Of a stretch of DNA of 64,000 nt, positions 41,166-52,491 are shown piece after piece. Under the pieces are notes generated by a model. It ran no database searches, was not told the DNA's origin, and saw only the letters and a program-made list of their open reading frames with translations. The position numbers and the translations under genes are program-made. Origin of the DNA: Pseudoneurospora amorphoporcata (Eukaryota > Ascomycota > Sordariomycetes > Sordariales > Sordariaceae); NCBI GenBank assembly GCA_033297205.1, contig MU859181.1, positions 1 to 64,000 on the forward strand. Reading direction: 5' to 3'. Position 1 is the first letter of the stretch, and each line of letters begins with the position of its first letter.

Positions 41166-42418
41166 TCACAGGCCTCGGAATCAATTGTTCTCGATGTTGG
41201 CTCCACGGCCGGGGCGCCTAGAACAGTGAAGCCCATGGACATGCAGCTCGCATGTTAGTACTTTGCCTCTGTACTGAATACACTTGCCTAACAGAAGTAA
41301 GACGGCCGGCGTTCGCAACGCTGGACCTTGCAGCGCCTGGGACGAGGTCGATCTTGGGGCGCAGTGGGCTGCTCCTTCTGGAATTTCCACTTGTCCCCCG
41401 CCAAACAGGCTCGACAGGGCCGGCCGGGGCCAAACCTCCAGCAAAACCCAAATCCCACTTTTTTTTCGGCCTCCCGTCCATAAAATTTCAAAATCTCTCA
41501 TCAAGCGCGTTGCAACCCCTCCTTTTGAACTCTTCAACTGTTTGATTCATTTTCCATTACGACTTTGACGACGAGACCTCCCCCTCGTGAGACCTGTGTC
41601 AGTTGCCCGTTTCTCGGACTACACATCAACCGGTACATTGTGAGTCTTTTCTCGAGCAGTTCCATCCCGACACTCGGCCTTTCGTCCCAACTCGAGTCGT
41701 TGCAAACACCCCCCTCCATTACTTTTGCTCCGACGCCCAATACTCTCAACCACCGGTCTCGACGGGAGAGCGACTCTTGTCAAACGGCTTCATTCCCATC
41801 CCAGATGCACAGGCTCAAAGAGTAACTCGAATTCCGCGTCGCCTCGCCCGTACAGTTCCCCAATACTGTCCGGGGCTCCTCGTCACTTCTCGCTCCCCTC
41901 TCTGCCGCCGCCCCATGAGCTCGATTGACCTTCTTCGCTTCCTGTCCAAGAGTGCAAAGTGCGGTTCTTGTTCTTCCAAACCGCTTCCTGTTGACTAACC
42001 CTCTCTTTGCCAGGCCTAGATAGCACACTTTCCAACCATCCTCATAACCACCATCTCGGAGCCTGCCCGCGTCCCTCGACCCGGTTCTCTCGACCTCCCT
42101 TCCCCCGCCCGATATCGCCCACAGGTATCGGCTGTGTTGCGACCACGGCGAACTCGACGACAAAGCCCACCATTCTGCTCTCAAAGTTCTATCTCCTCCC
42201 GCTTCGTACTCGACCTCCCTAACGTCTACTTCGTGAGACGTTCAGCTACCTTCATCCACCTGCTGCTGGCGAAGCCAGCCTCTTAAAGGATACCACACTC
42301 CTGTGGGCCTACTCTCTCAGACGGACGCCATCAAAGTTCATCTGAGCGGCAGCTAGTGTCCCGCGGACGCTTCGTTTTAGAAGACACACCGTCAACAACC
42401 CCCTAAAATCGATTCAAG
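41166..42418 (+). promoter_or_regulatory. Upstream and leader region of AdoMet decarboxylase
   Basis: A CT-rich 5' region with no supported separate gene. A possible 374-nt leader intron runs from GTGAGT at 41640 to TTGCCAG at 42013, with TTGACTAACC as branch site. Within it are two short upstream frames, a six-codon one at 41805-41825 (MHRLKE) and a 27-codon one at 41915-41998. If the intron is spliced, both disappear; if retained, they would precede the main start. The final 180 bases before the main ATG contain no ATG. Confidence 0.45.
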
Positions 42419-43930
42419 ATGTCTGGCCTCGGAGTTCCCGCCATTCCCACCAACTACACCTTCTCTCCTTCCGAGGGCACCCCTTACCTTACCATCAACC
42501 ACGATGTCGCTGCCGACCTCGACTCCACCAACGCCTTTGAAGGCCCCGAGAAGCTCCTTGAGGTCTGGTTTGCGCCCAGCGCCAAGGCCCTCCCTGCTGG
42601 TGTTAAGGAGGGTGGCCTGAAGGCCGTCAACCCTGACTCCTGGACTCCCATGCTTGATTTGGTTCACTGCAAGGTCCTGTCCATCATTAACTCTGAGAAT
42701 GTGGACGCCTACCTCCTCTCCGAGTCAAGCATGTTTGTGTTCCCCCACAAGATTATTCTCAAGACATGTGGTACCACTACTCTGCTGCTCGGCCTGGACT
42801 TGATGCTGCGCATTGCCGCCGCCGAGGCTGGATTTCCCTTCCACAACGTGGCTTCGTTGGAGGACCCCAAGGCTGCCGCTACTCCTCTGCGCGTCTTCTA
42901 CAGCCGCAAGAACTTCTTGTTCCCGCAGAGGCAGCGTGGCCCCCACAAGAGCTGGAGGGACGAGGTTACCTTTTTGAATAGCATGTTCGAGAACGGCAGT
43001 GCCTACATGGTTGGCAAGATGAACGGTGACCATTGGTACCTCTACATCACATCCCCCAGCAGCTCTCTCACGCCTCCACGCACCCCTACTTCGAGCCGTG
43101 GTGTCAGCCCCAGCCGTAGGTCCAAGATCCCTACTGGTATTGTGGCCCCCTTTGGAGGTGTTATCGAGGACAACGAGGACGAGACTTTGGAGATCCTGAT
43201 GACCGACTTGGATCCTGAGAACGCCAAGAAGTTCTACCTTGATGAAGCGGCCGCGATCGCCAAGGAGAAGCTCTTTGCCAAGTCTGAGGCGAACGGAGAT
43301 GCCTCCTTTGACGTCTTCAGCAGCTCCGGAGACTGCGATGCTGATGGCCAGGCTGTTCTTCCTGAGGCCCTTACTACTGAGGGTCACGCCCTGGGCTCTG
43401 TCGTGTCGGAGGCATGCGGTCTTTCCGCCGTATATCCCACGTCCACCTATCCCGATGCTCGTGTCGATGCATACCAGTTCTCGCCTTGCGGCTTTTCCGC
43501 CAATGGCGTTGTGCCCGCTGTCGCCGGCGCCGACGGAACTGTTTCCAAGGCCGGTCACTACTTCACCGTTCACGTTACCCCTGAGCCTCAGTGCTCTTTT
43601 GCCTCCTTCGAAACCAATGTTCCCGCACGCCAGAATGGACGGCAGACAGCTGAAGTCATTGAGCAGGTTGTTAACATCTTCCGCCCTGGACGTTTCAGCG
43701 TGACTTTGTTCGAGGCTAAGGGCGCACTGGCTACCACACCCGGCGAGGATGCTGATGATACCCGTCGCAACTGGGGCGCTGCTGCCAAGCAGCGTATGGA
43801 GCGCATCAACGGATACCGTCGTGTTGACCGTATTGTTCACGACTTCGAGGATTACGACCTCGTGTTCCGCTACTATGAGCGCGAAGACTGGGTTGGGGGT
43901 GGAGGAACCAGGATGGGCGAGGAGTTTTAG
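42419..43930 (+). CDS. spe-2: S-adenosylmethionine decarboxylase proenzyme
   Basis: A 503-residue single-exon protein. The self-processing site LSESSMFVFP is at 100-109; cleavage between Glu102 and Ser103 would make the pyruvoyl group on the alpha chain. The catalytic Cys of the KTCGTTTLL segment is Cys117. The enzyme makes decarboxylated AdoMet, the aminopropyl donor for spermidine and spermine. It is longer than animal enzymes (about 330 residues) because of inserts around residues 215-240 (a Ser/Pro/Arg-rich loop) and 290-330, as usual for filamentous fungi. Codon choice is strongly C-ending, suggesting high expression. It has a long leader with candidate upstream frames, interesting because this enzyme is translationally controlled by polyamines in other eukaryotes. 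Confidence 0.95.
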   Translation: MSGLGVPAIPTNYTFSPSEGTPYLTINHDVAADLDSTNAFEGPEKLLEVWFAPSAKALPAGVKEGGLKAVNPDSWTPMLDLVHCKVLSIINSENVDAYLLSESSMFVFPHKIILKTCGTTTLLLGLDLMLRIAAAEAGFPFHNVASLEDPKAAATPLRVFYSRKNFLFPQRQRGPHKSWRDEVTFLNSMFENGSAYMVGKMNGDHWYLYITSPSSSLTPPRTPTSSRGVSPSRRSKIPTGIVAPFGGVIEDNEDETLEILMTDLDPENAKKFYLDEAAAIAKEKLFAKSEANGDASFDVFSSSGDCDADGQAVLPEALTTEGHALGSVVSEACGLSAVYPTSTYPDARVDAYQFSPCGFSANGVVPAVAGADGTVSKAGHYFTVHVTPEPQCSFASFETNVPARQNGRQTAEVIEQVVNIFRPGRFSVTLFEAKGALATTPGEDADDTRRNWGAAAKQRMERINGYRRVDRIVHDFEDYDLVFRYYEREDWVGGGGTRMGEEF

Positions 43931-44688
43931 AGTGGTTCCAAGCACCTGGATAAATTGAATATCATGACCTTTTTCAGTTCTCGTCATTTTCGCATACATT
44001 CCATTCACCATCACTAGCGATGTCGATATCCATCTTCTACCTGTTGCTTTGTATTTTCTGCGGCGAACAGTCCTAGTGCCCTACAAAGATGTTGCTTCCA
44101 CTTTCCCTGATTGATCATGGCCATTCATCTGTTGTTCCTCCCATCACTGCAATTCACCTTCAATACTTAGTGTTATTCACGGCTTGTGTTGTTCTTGCCA
44201 ATGGGTCGCATGGACATAGATGACTACCTGCTGTGTCATTGTCATGATGGCCTTGGCCGAGACCTATACCCAAAGTTCACATTCCAGTTCCTGATCCACG
44301 CCCCATCAGAGAATGTCTTTTCTCCAATCCGGAACGGGTGCCGCAACATCCATCAGCCACTGTCCAGCAGTATGGGAATCACGGAACACGCTGTCACATC
44401 GCAGCGTGGTAGTCTTCCTGCCACAATTCTAGCGCAGGTATGTGAGTCCCAGCCTACACAACGCCAACATCTGCGTTGAGGCAACCACCTCAGCAAAAAA
44501 CCAATTCTCCCTGATCAAGTCGAATGTTCGCTTGACCTTTGTACTCATCTCTCATTCTGGACAACAATAGAACGACCAACTTGGGAAGCTGTGGACGACG
44601 CCAATAGGTATCGCTGGCGATATCAACGAGATCGTTTTGGGCTATTGTTCTTTCGGCTCCATGAAGGTTAGCTCGCAACGCATACGAT
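43931..44688. other. Intergenic
   Basis: 3' side of AdoMet decarboxylase and promoter of the four-helix membrane protein gene. No further feature is supported. Confidence 0.5.
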
Positions 44689-46283
44689 ATGGATCAACAA
44701 CCTACTACTTCCGACGCGGTGAGCAGTGTCGAAAAGCAGCGAATTCCAACACCACCACCACCAGAATCGCAATTTGGAGGATGGATGCCGACAGTTGCTC
44801 TTACGGGACTGGGTATCGCGTTTCTTGCATCAACATCAGGAATCATCGTGTCCATCCTTTACTTGGCGAAGAAGATTGCGGCAAATGATAACTCGATGCT
44901 GGGCATCGCGCAGAGTTTCATGCTGTTCGCTGTAAGCTGCCCTTCCTTCCCCCTCTGCCACTCTGACATGGTCTCGTTTTGGTGCTAACACCATTCTAGT
45001 CTATCCTTTCTATGGCTTACATCGGTTACCACATTCGAGCCACTCGAGCTGGCAACACCCTCTACGGCATTTTGGATTCACAGGGCCGCAAGACCCTACA
45101 CCCCGTTCATGCCCGGACCAGAATGCTGATAATATCTGCTACCTCTGTCTGGATGCTTACGATTATACTTCTCGCCGTTGGCATATACTTTGGCGGAGGT
45201 GGGAGCAAGACGGTACTCCTTAACATGGACCTCTTTGCTTCCATTATGGCCAGTCTCGCCCTTAGTATCGAATGCTATGTCGTCTTCAGGGTAGACCCTC
45301 CCTTTCTTTTGCCGTGGTTATCACCATGGGATGCAAGGATCAGGCCGCGCGGGTTTGACTCCGAAGAGAATCCGACGTCTATCAAGATAGTACCGATGGA
45401 CAGATTTGCTCAGGGTTTCGACGCTTCTATCCTCGAGCGCAGGTCCTCACCTGCCAGAAGTGCCAGGCCTAAGAGCCCCACTCACGTATCCGCCGCTCAC
45501 GTATCTTTACCACCTAGCCCGACGCCTTCGAGACCCGGGGGACCAAGACCAATGATGCCAGCGAAATCGGATAGTATCCTGAGCGGCTCAACTCTTCATG
45601 ATGGTCAGAGTGTTCATGGAGTATCCGGATCAGGCTATACTCTCCCCAAGCCGCCATCAGCAACTTATCGGAACACCGAACCGCAACGTATAGGGCCAGA
45701 GGCTCCTGTGCTTCAGACCTCTGGTCACAACTACACCAATTCTGCTGAGATCTTCACCAATGTTCCATTGTCTCCCAGTCCTTATCTCGCGCAGAGCCCA
45801 CAGCCTTGGAGTCCGCAGCCGGTTGTGACACAAACATCACCGACAATGGCCAACTCGCAAGCACCGCACCCTCCGCCTGCTCCTAACATGACCTACGCGG
45901 GAGCGCTACAGCAGCAGCAACAGCAACAACCAGGTCATTATTACCAACAACACCCGCAGCATCACCATCACTACCAACCCTACAGCCCCCAGCAGTATCA
46001 TTGTGGCCCACATCCACAGGATCAGCACGCACCGGCCCAACAGCCGGCTCATTGCCAACACCAATACCAGTATCCTCCGAGTCAGTCACCGACCCAATGG
46101 GTGTATCCTCAGCAGCCAGCCGCCGTTTATGGAACGACAGGAACAGGAAATGTCTCGCCCATGTCAGCGACAACAGATTACCGGGATGCGAACAGTGAAC
46201 CGGTGTCGCCGATAACCCGGCAAAATAGTGGGATGAGCGCGCAAGTGAGGAGTATGCCGGGGACATTCCGGGACGGGGGTTAA
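44689..46283 (+). CDS. Four-helix membrane protein with long disordered Pro/Gln tail
   Basis: Two exons, 44689-44931 and 45000-46283, joined over a 68-nt intron (GTAAGC; GTGCTAACA branch; TTCTAG) give 508 residues. Four hydrophobic helices lie at about 35-60, 70-94, 122-145 and 153-176; the intron falls inside the second. The remaining 330 residues are disordered, with Ser/Pro-rich SPARSARPKSP-like strings, then a Gln/His/Tyr-rich stretch (QQQQQQPGHYY, HHHHYQPYSP). The four-helix front end plus cytosolic-type tail recalls fungal tetraspan proteins of unknown function. No catalytic motif is seen. The start ATG follows ACGATATGG and is the first in frame. Confidence 0.8.
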
Positions 46284-47540
46284 CGCGAGCGACGAAGATG
46301 GGAGAAAGATTAGCGAGGATGACTCGGCGCGACCGGTTCGCGTCGGGCACCTGGTGGGAAAAGGGAGCTTGAAAGGCATGGGTTAATGGGATTATGAACA
46401 GGGCATTGCATTTGCACGTGTGGTTATCTAAAGCCAGTACGGTGATGGAAGAAAGTAAGAAGGGATATAATCGAACCTGAAAACCGGGTAATGGGTTACA
46501 TAGCTTCTATAAGAATACAATCAGCTGCGTATCATGTCGCAACGATGTTGTTCTCACCGGGGGCTGACTGAATGCCCCTGCTAACACATATGCTATCAAT
46601 TTCATAGTTGGGCTGTTAGTGCAATAAGATCGATGTGGAGACGTGAAGTCACCGTTCGTCCCGCCTCTCGCAGATCGGACGCGGTCTCGGCGGTGTTGTG
46701 ATACACTTTCGAAACACCCAAGCAAACAACAAAAGAGATCGAATTAATTAGCGACTGCCAATTGAGTAATTGCCTGCTCGCCTTTACTCGCCGTCAAATT
46801 CATTGTTTGCAATGTGAGCTACAATAGTAGTAACCTAGTACTCTTGTTCCTTTCATACCACGTGACAGCGCGTCCCAACCTGGTGTGACGACGTCAATTG
46901 ACAGGCAACCGCCAGGCAGCAGTCGCGATTGTGGGACTCGCTTGACAACATACGGCGTACCTTCTATCTTATTGTTCGGAAGTGGAAAGTCGACGCGGTT
47001 GCTCTGGAGATCCCGTTCACTTCTTATATACCCGACTGTCTTTTTCTGCGTTCCTCCCAACCAGGTTCCCCTTCTCTCCTTTCTTTAACCATCGCAACTT
47101 CTCATCTCCCTTTAACGTCCGCAAGCGCCACTCACTTCGCGCCTGACTACCTCTACATTCTACAACCTCGACCCAGCCTTTTTTACTTCGATAACCGTCG
47201 CCGAGAGGTCGCATCTTCTTTCTCCATATCCATCGCGCCTTCTACGCCCTCTCAAACACCACTCACTTTACACCTCGCCCCACCCCCGACCCGAGTTGCA
47301 ACCGGCCACAAGCAGACCCTCCTTCTTTCTGCTCATCAATCACACCTTCTCATCTCAAACTCGACTCATTTCCAGTTTGCACCCCAGTACCTACGACCTC
47401 AACCGCGTCGCCTTTTACCTCTCGGAAGCAGACTCCTCCTTCTTTCCCTTCAAACATCACGACTTCCCATCTCTCTCAAACGCTCGCAAGCGGCGTTGCT
47501 CACTACACCTCACTGCAACCTCGGCACAGTAGCCGCGCAA
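46284..47540. other. Intergenic and 5' leader of the F-box gene
   Basis: The first part is the 3' side of the membrane protein gene. From about 46929 the frame of the F-box gene is open, but the translation is rich in Ser, Pro, Thr and Leu from CT-rich DNA and looks like untranslated leader. No other feature is supported. Confidence 0.4.
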
Positions 47541-49330
47541 ATGGCAACAACAACACCAAATATGGATACACAAGCTCCATCATCACAGTCGTATCTGACG
47601 CGCATGCCCCAAGAAGTTCTGACAAGGATCACTTACTTCGTCAGAACACCCGATCTTTGCAACGCGCGCCTGACGTGCAAATCGTTGGAAAACGCCCTCT
47701 ACTACTCGTTTGCGCACGAGTTCTTCCGCAAGAAGCAGTTCATGATCTACGGCCCCAGTCTCCAGGTCCTCGTTGACATATCAAAACACCCGAGCCTTTC
47801 CCACCATCTTAAGCATGTCATCATCGGAACCGACCAAATTATCCCCCCGAACAGAATCAGCGCTGCAACTGACGACCAAAAATCCCTGAACTGGCACCTT
47901 GCATACGCTGACCAACAAACGCTGTTGGTATCCGGCCGGGCACGGGACATGCTCGTCGAAGCGTTCAAGAACCTGCGCCACCTCGAGACCGTTGATCTTC
48001 GAGATTTCCATTCCTCCTCTCGAACCCGCGACGGCAACGCGACTTGGAGCAGTTATGGACATAACACTTTACTTGAAACCACCGGAGTAAAACCGTTCAC
48101 TGGACAGCCGCGGGCTGGAGAGGAAGATTATCCGACACGCTTGTTTGCGCTCATCACCCACGCCTTGGCTGCTGCCAAAGCACGCCCACAAGGCATCGAA
48201 GTGGTGATCAGAGAGAACTGGGCTGTCCGAGACCACGGCTTTCTGGTTCCCACTTATCTGGAGCCCGATCTTCTGCCGGTACTTGCGGATCTCAAGAAGC
48301 TGCACGTCGTGCTAGATATCAACAAGGTCACATATGGAGATGTCGACATTCAGTACCTCTTTTTCAAGAAGTTCCTGGCATTCACTCCAAATCTTACCTG
48401 GCTTAGAATCAACTTCAGGAGATCTACTTCATACCACGGAGAGGAAGAGGCTTTGCTTAAGTGGCTGGCCAGTTCCCTTCGTCCTGGCACATGGTCTTCT
48501 CCTGGCCTAATCAACGCTGATCCTTCCCGCTTCCCACCACCCGTCGAGCTCCACCACCTGGAACAGCTAGACATCGGACAACTCAGCGTTTCGGCAAACA
48601 CGCTTACTCGCCTATTTCGCAAGTTCTCGCCCACCTTGAAAGTGATTAGCCTGCGCAGGGTCAAACTCCAGCATAACTCTGACCAACACTCATTCGACAT
48701 GGGTGACGATGAACAGAACCCATGGATCAAACTCTTGCGTAGCCTCAAGAAGGAGTCATTTCCACATCTTCGAGAATTGAGTCTGAGTTTATTGGACGCT
48801 GTGGTCAGATCTAATACTTCCGGGGCTACACTCCACTACCCGGTGGTGGGTTTTGTCAATCCAGACCAGGCCGAGAAGCAGAACGGCATTTCAGCAACAG
48901 GGCATCAAGACCTTGAGGAGATGGTCAAAATCATAAAGGATAGGACCTACACCGGCCTGAAGCTAGAAGCATTTCTCAGCAACCCTACCGCAGACATAGC
49001 TACGCCTAGCAAACACATCACAGGCGTTCCGAGTATGCACCACCTTCCTTTCTATCAATCTCATCACCTTCATCACCTTCATCACCCTCATCACCTTCAT
49101 CACCCTCCGGACCCTCATCACCATCAGTACTACGTTTTCTATTAGTCCAGCCACATCAGCTTCGACAGTCCTTTCAAGTGGAAGTCAGTCACCCACAACT
49201 TCGTTGCTCCTGCTAACGACACGTTTCAGCGCGTGGACATTCCTCGGACAACGAATCAGATTTCGATTCAGTGGACGATGACGAGGAGGAGTCGAATGAT
49301 GATGACGGCAGCGCAGCGGAGGACGAGTAG
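47541..49330 (+). CDS. F-box protein, no ankyrin repeats
   Basis: The ATG at 47541 (MATTTPNM) precedes the F-box MPQEVLTRITYFVRTPDL at about 22-39, continuing CNARLTCKSLENALYY. The rest has leucine-rich-like strands (LTWLRINF, LKVISLRRVKL, LRELSLSLL) but no clear repeat family. The open frame ends at 49145 in a TCATCACC microsatellite, but a better end is reached by splicing: the donor A|GTATGC at 49033 to TTTCAG at 49229 gives an acidic tail (SSDNESDFDSVDDDEEE) stopping at 49330. A second model splits this into two introns with a short exon near 49151. Likely a Skp1-binding SCF adaptor; target unknown. It is unrelated in its C-terminal part to the F-box/ankyrin group. Confidence 0.75.
49065..49125 (+). 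repeat. TCATCACC(T/C)-type short repeat
   Basis: About six head-to-tail 9-base units around CATCACCTT or CATCACCCT. They probably lie inside an intron of the F-box gene; if translated they would give a His/Leu/Pro tail. Confidence 0.75.
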
Positions 49331-50045
49331 CGATTTCTGTTTCCAACCTCCAATGCCGGTCCACTGCCATCGACCTACGAGGGCAGTATGGACAGGGAAG
49401 GAGTGGTTATCGAGGAAAAGATAATATTGCTTTGAATGCTTGAAGGGACGCAGATGCCCAATATCTGCCAAGAAACTGTGTAGGTTGTAAGATGCAGGAA
49501 CTGGTCAGGAACAACTGGCAGTTACTCGCACAAACCAATCTATCTTTCTTGCTAATTTCAAAAGAAAAGCTTTTCTGTTCTTCACGTGAAATGGATTGGA
49601 ACAAGCAGAGTACAAATGCAAGCGCATAACTGGTACCAGTTACCATAGTTCAGCTCGAATTGTCTAGATATCCTGTTCGTTCCCGGTTTTCCGGTGCAGC
49701 CACTAACAATCAAGGCCCAAGGCCGCGGTGCGTCGCCACTAACAGCTGTTAACAACGTCACTGCCCCTGTGACTGTCCCCGTCCCTGGAAGTTACCACCA
49801 CACGATGTGATCATCATCACAACCTTAATTCGACCACAAAAATCCACTGTTGCCCACTTTCAGGCTCCGGCTTCACCAGTGACTCTATTGACATAGCCAC
49901 ACAAAGAAATCGCCTTGGAGTCCTCCCGGTTCATTATTCGCCATTTATCAAAAGGCCAACGACGACTGTTTTATCTCTTACGTTCTCGAATCTGCATGAT
50001 ACAACAACACGACAACAACGATTGCACTAACACCAACCGCCCACC
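49331..50045. other. Intergenic
   Basis: 3' side of the F-box gene and promoter of the GH64-like gene. No supported feature beyond these. Confidence 0.5.
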
Positions 50046-51551
50046 ATGCCGACCTCACTAACAATACACCTCGTCAACACCTCGCCAAGCCCGCACATTC
50101 CTATCCATGCCTACATCACCGGCCTGGCCATCCCCTCAATGGCCCGTGTCTTCATCCAATCCGATGGTCGAACTTGCTTCTTCCCTCCTTCCCCTCCTCC
50201 GGGGAAAATCCTCCAACCTTTCCCCGTCGACTGCGCCATCCCGGTCCCTCCAGGCTCTCACCCGACCGTTGTCACCATTCCACGCATCGCCGGAGGGCGC
50301 ATCTGGTTCTGCCAAGGCGACAAGAAGCTCAAGTTCATGCTCAACCCCGGCGGGCCCGGAGGTGGCGCAGCGCTGGTTGAGCCATCGGTCCTGAACCCGA
50401 GCGATCCCAACCGTGATGTAGACTTTGCGTTCTGCGAGTTTACGCTAAACGACCACCAGCTTTTCGCCAACATCTCATATGTGGATTTTGTGCCCAGGTT
50501 GCCGATTGCTTTGACGCTGGTGGAGGCACGGACGAGGAAGTTGCAGCATGTGTCGGGCATGCGACCAGATGGGTTGGAACGGATTGCGCAGGGGTTGAGG
50601 GAGCAGGCGGCGAGGGACGGGTGGCCGTGGGATAAGTTGATAGTGCAGAAGCCGGGGATGGATAGGCCTTTGAGAGTGTTGGCGCCGACGCATGGGGATG
50701 CGGTCGGGGCGAGGTTTGATGGGTATTTTGAACCATTGGTGGATCGGGTTTGGGAGAGGTATTGTCACTTTGGGAAGCCTTGCCATGGGCATGGGAATGG
50801 CAGTGCAGCCGGTCCCGATAAGCCTCCGGGGCCGCCGCCGGGACCAAGGCCGGGTGATCGACCCCCCGGCCCCCCTCCCGGACCCCGTCCCGGAGATGGT
50901 CCGAATGGCGCTCCGCCTCGGTTCGGTTTACGGCATGTTCTGCAAAAGTTCCACGACCATTATAGTCACCACGGCCATAATGGCCACGCTACAGCACCTC
51001 AACAACAGAACTATTACCCTGGGCAACAACAGCAGTATTACTACCCCGGTCAACCTCCTCCTCCTCCTCCTCCTCAACACCAATCCCAAACTCACCACCT
51101 CCGCATCAACACCCAAGCCGGCCCCGGCATCCTAATAGGCCACATCCCCCACAAACCTTTCGACCCCCTCCTCATCGGCCCCGAACCTTTCACGCGCCCC
51201 ACCACAGCCGACATCTTCGGGTGTAACTCGGGCCCCTTCACCACCGGCCCAAATGCCGTACGAAACGCCATCATCCCGCGCCTCGCCGCGGCCTTTCAGC
51301 GGAGTTCTATCATCGACTGCGAGGACCAGCCGTCCGATGTGGAAACCTTTTATAGGTGGCATGTGGATGGTAGGCCGACGAATCACTATGCTAGGGTTGT
51401 GCATGAGTGGAACGCGGATGGGAAGGGGTATGCTTTTGCTTATGATGACGTGCAAAGAGATGGGGGGAGGGATCAGAGTGGGAAGGTGGAAGGGGGGGAG
51501 GTGGAGGTTTGGGTTGTGGAGGTTGGGGGTGGGAATGTTTGGGTTGGTTAG
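50046..51551 (+). CDS. GH64-like beta-1,3-glucanase domain protein without signal peptide
   Basis: A 501-residue single-exon protein. The first 240 residues match the glycoside hydrolase 64 pattern: VTIPRIAGGRIWF at 76-88, CEFTLND with Glu131, ANISYVDFV with Asp147 (a Glu/Asp pair 16 apart, like the family's catalytic pair), PWDKLIV and FDGYFEPLVDRVW. The C-terminal part resumes with TADIFGCNSGPF and AIIPRLAAAFQRS, also family-like. Between them, at about 245-355, lies an insert of PPGPPPGPRPGD units, then His, Gln, Tyr and poly-Pro stretches. GH64 enzymes cut beta-1,3-glucan and most are secreted; here no signal peptide is visible, so a cytosolic or unconventionally exported protein is possible. 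Activity is inferred only. Confidence 0.82.
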   Translation: MPTSLTIHLVNTSPSPHIPIHAYITGLAIPSMARVFIQSDGRTCFFPPSPPPGKILQPFPVDCAIPVPPGSHPTVVTIPRIAGGRIWFCQGDKKLKFMLNPGGPGGGAALVEPSVLNPSDPNRDVDFAFCEFTLNDHQLFANISYVDFVPRLPIALTLVEARTRKLQHVSGMRPDGLERIAQGLREQAARDGWPWDKLIVQKPGMDRPLRVLAPTHGDAVGARFDGYFEPLVDRVWERYCHFGKPCHGHGNGSAAGPDKPPGPPPGPRPGDRPPGPPPGPRPGDGPNGAPPRFGLRHVLQKFHDHYSHHGHNGHATAPQQQNYYPGQQQQYYYPGQPPPPPPPQHQSQTHHLRINTQAGPGILIGHIPHKPFDPLLIGPEPFTRPTTADIFGCNSGPFTTGPNAVRNAIIPRLAAAFQRSSIIDCEDQPSDVETFYRWHVDGRPTNHYARVVHEWNADGKGYAFAYDDVQRDGGRDQSGKVEGGEVEVWVVEVGGGNVWVG

Positions 51552-51937
51552 TAGGGGTAAGGGTGGACGGGATAGGGCCGTGAAGAGGATTCGGAAGGAC
51601 GGTGGTGCGAATTTTGAGGTATGATGAACGGAGGAAGGAGGAATTCGAGGAATTGACAAGATGAGGCACACGTCGGGGCTTGATGGTTGGTGTATGGTTG
51701 GAACAGGAAAGTTACAGAAGGGAGAGGAGGGGAGGGCTAGGGTTAATTATGCGCCAAGAAATTCACTTGCTACAGCCCGTCCCCGCCAGCCGAGAGACGG
51801 AAGAAACTTTCCATTTCCCATAAACACAAAAAAAAAAAAAAAAAAAAAAGAAAGAAAGAAAGCAAACAACTCATGTTATCTATCACCCATAATACAGAAA
51901 AAATGAAAACATCTTCAGCTTCACCAAGCTGATTTGA
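51552..51937. other. Intergenic with poly(A) tract
   Basis: 3' side of the GH64-like gene. A 22-base A run lies at 51828-51849, followed by GAAAGAAAGAAAG. Confidence 0.6.
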
Positions 51938-52009
51938 TGCCCACAGCCAGAATCGAACTGACGACCTCATCATTACTAGTGATGCGCTCTACCACTGAGC
52001 CATGCGGGC
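51938..52009 (-). tRNA. tRNA-Thr (AGU), copy 2
   Basis: The complement of this interval is identical to 27738-27809 over all 72 bases, with anticodon AGT. The bases just 5' (ATCCAAA) are also shared between the two genes. Confidence 0.93.
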
Positions 52010-52491
52010 TTTGGATGTTATTTCTGGGATGGGAAATGTTTTTTTATCCCTCATTCCCCACCCACCTGGTCCGACGGAGTCACCACCAGACTACGCCAAG
52101 ACAGGTATCCTGCACACCCCGGACAAGAGATGATGTGGAAACAAAGTGGTTCAAGATTCATGGTTGAGGGTTGAATATGGGGGAAATAGGGACTTTCAGA
52201 TTGGCAACTCGACTAGTCTGGAAATGATGGGTTACAGATGAGGTGATGGAAAGATTTTGGTGTTCTGGATGCAGTGTCATGACGATGAAGCGCGCGACCT
52301 GTTCGACATTCCAGTGTTAGAGGCAAAGTTAGGTCGCCCCTGATGATGCAGAGACAGACATTGAATAATGAACAGATGCATCATCACTAACTAACCTTTA
52401 CCCCTCTCGTTAAGACTTCCATGAATCATTGTCATAAATCTCGCTCGATGCACTGCTTTCACCTTTCTCTTGATGTCGCCAGAGCGAAACT
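52010..52491. other. Intergenic
   Basis: 5' side of tRNA-Thr copy 2 and promoter of the next gene. Nothing else is seen. Confidence 0.5.

Noticed and set aside
42725..44014. 429-codon minus-strand frame antisense to AdoMet decarboxylase
   Set aside because: Shadow of strong codon bias in the real gene; no recognisable domain.
27735..52010. Large inverted duplication suggested by the two tRNA-Thr genes
   Set aside because: Identity does not extend beyond the tRNA and a few flanking bases; the neighbouring genes are unrelated.
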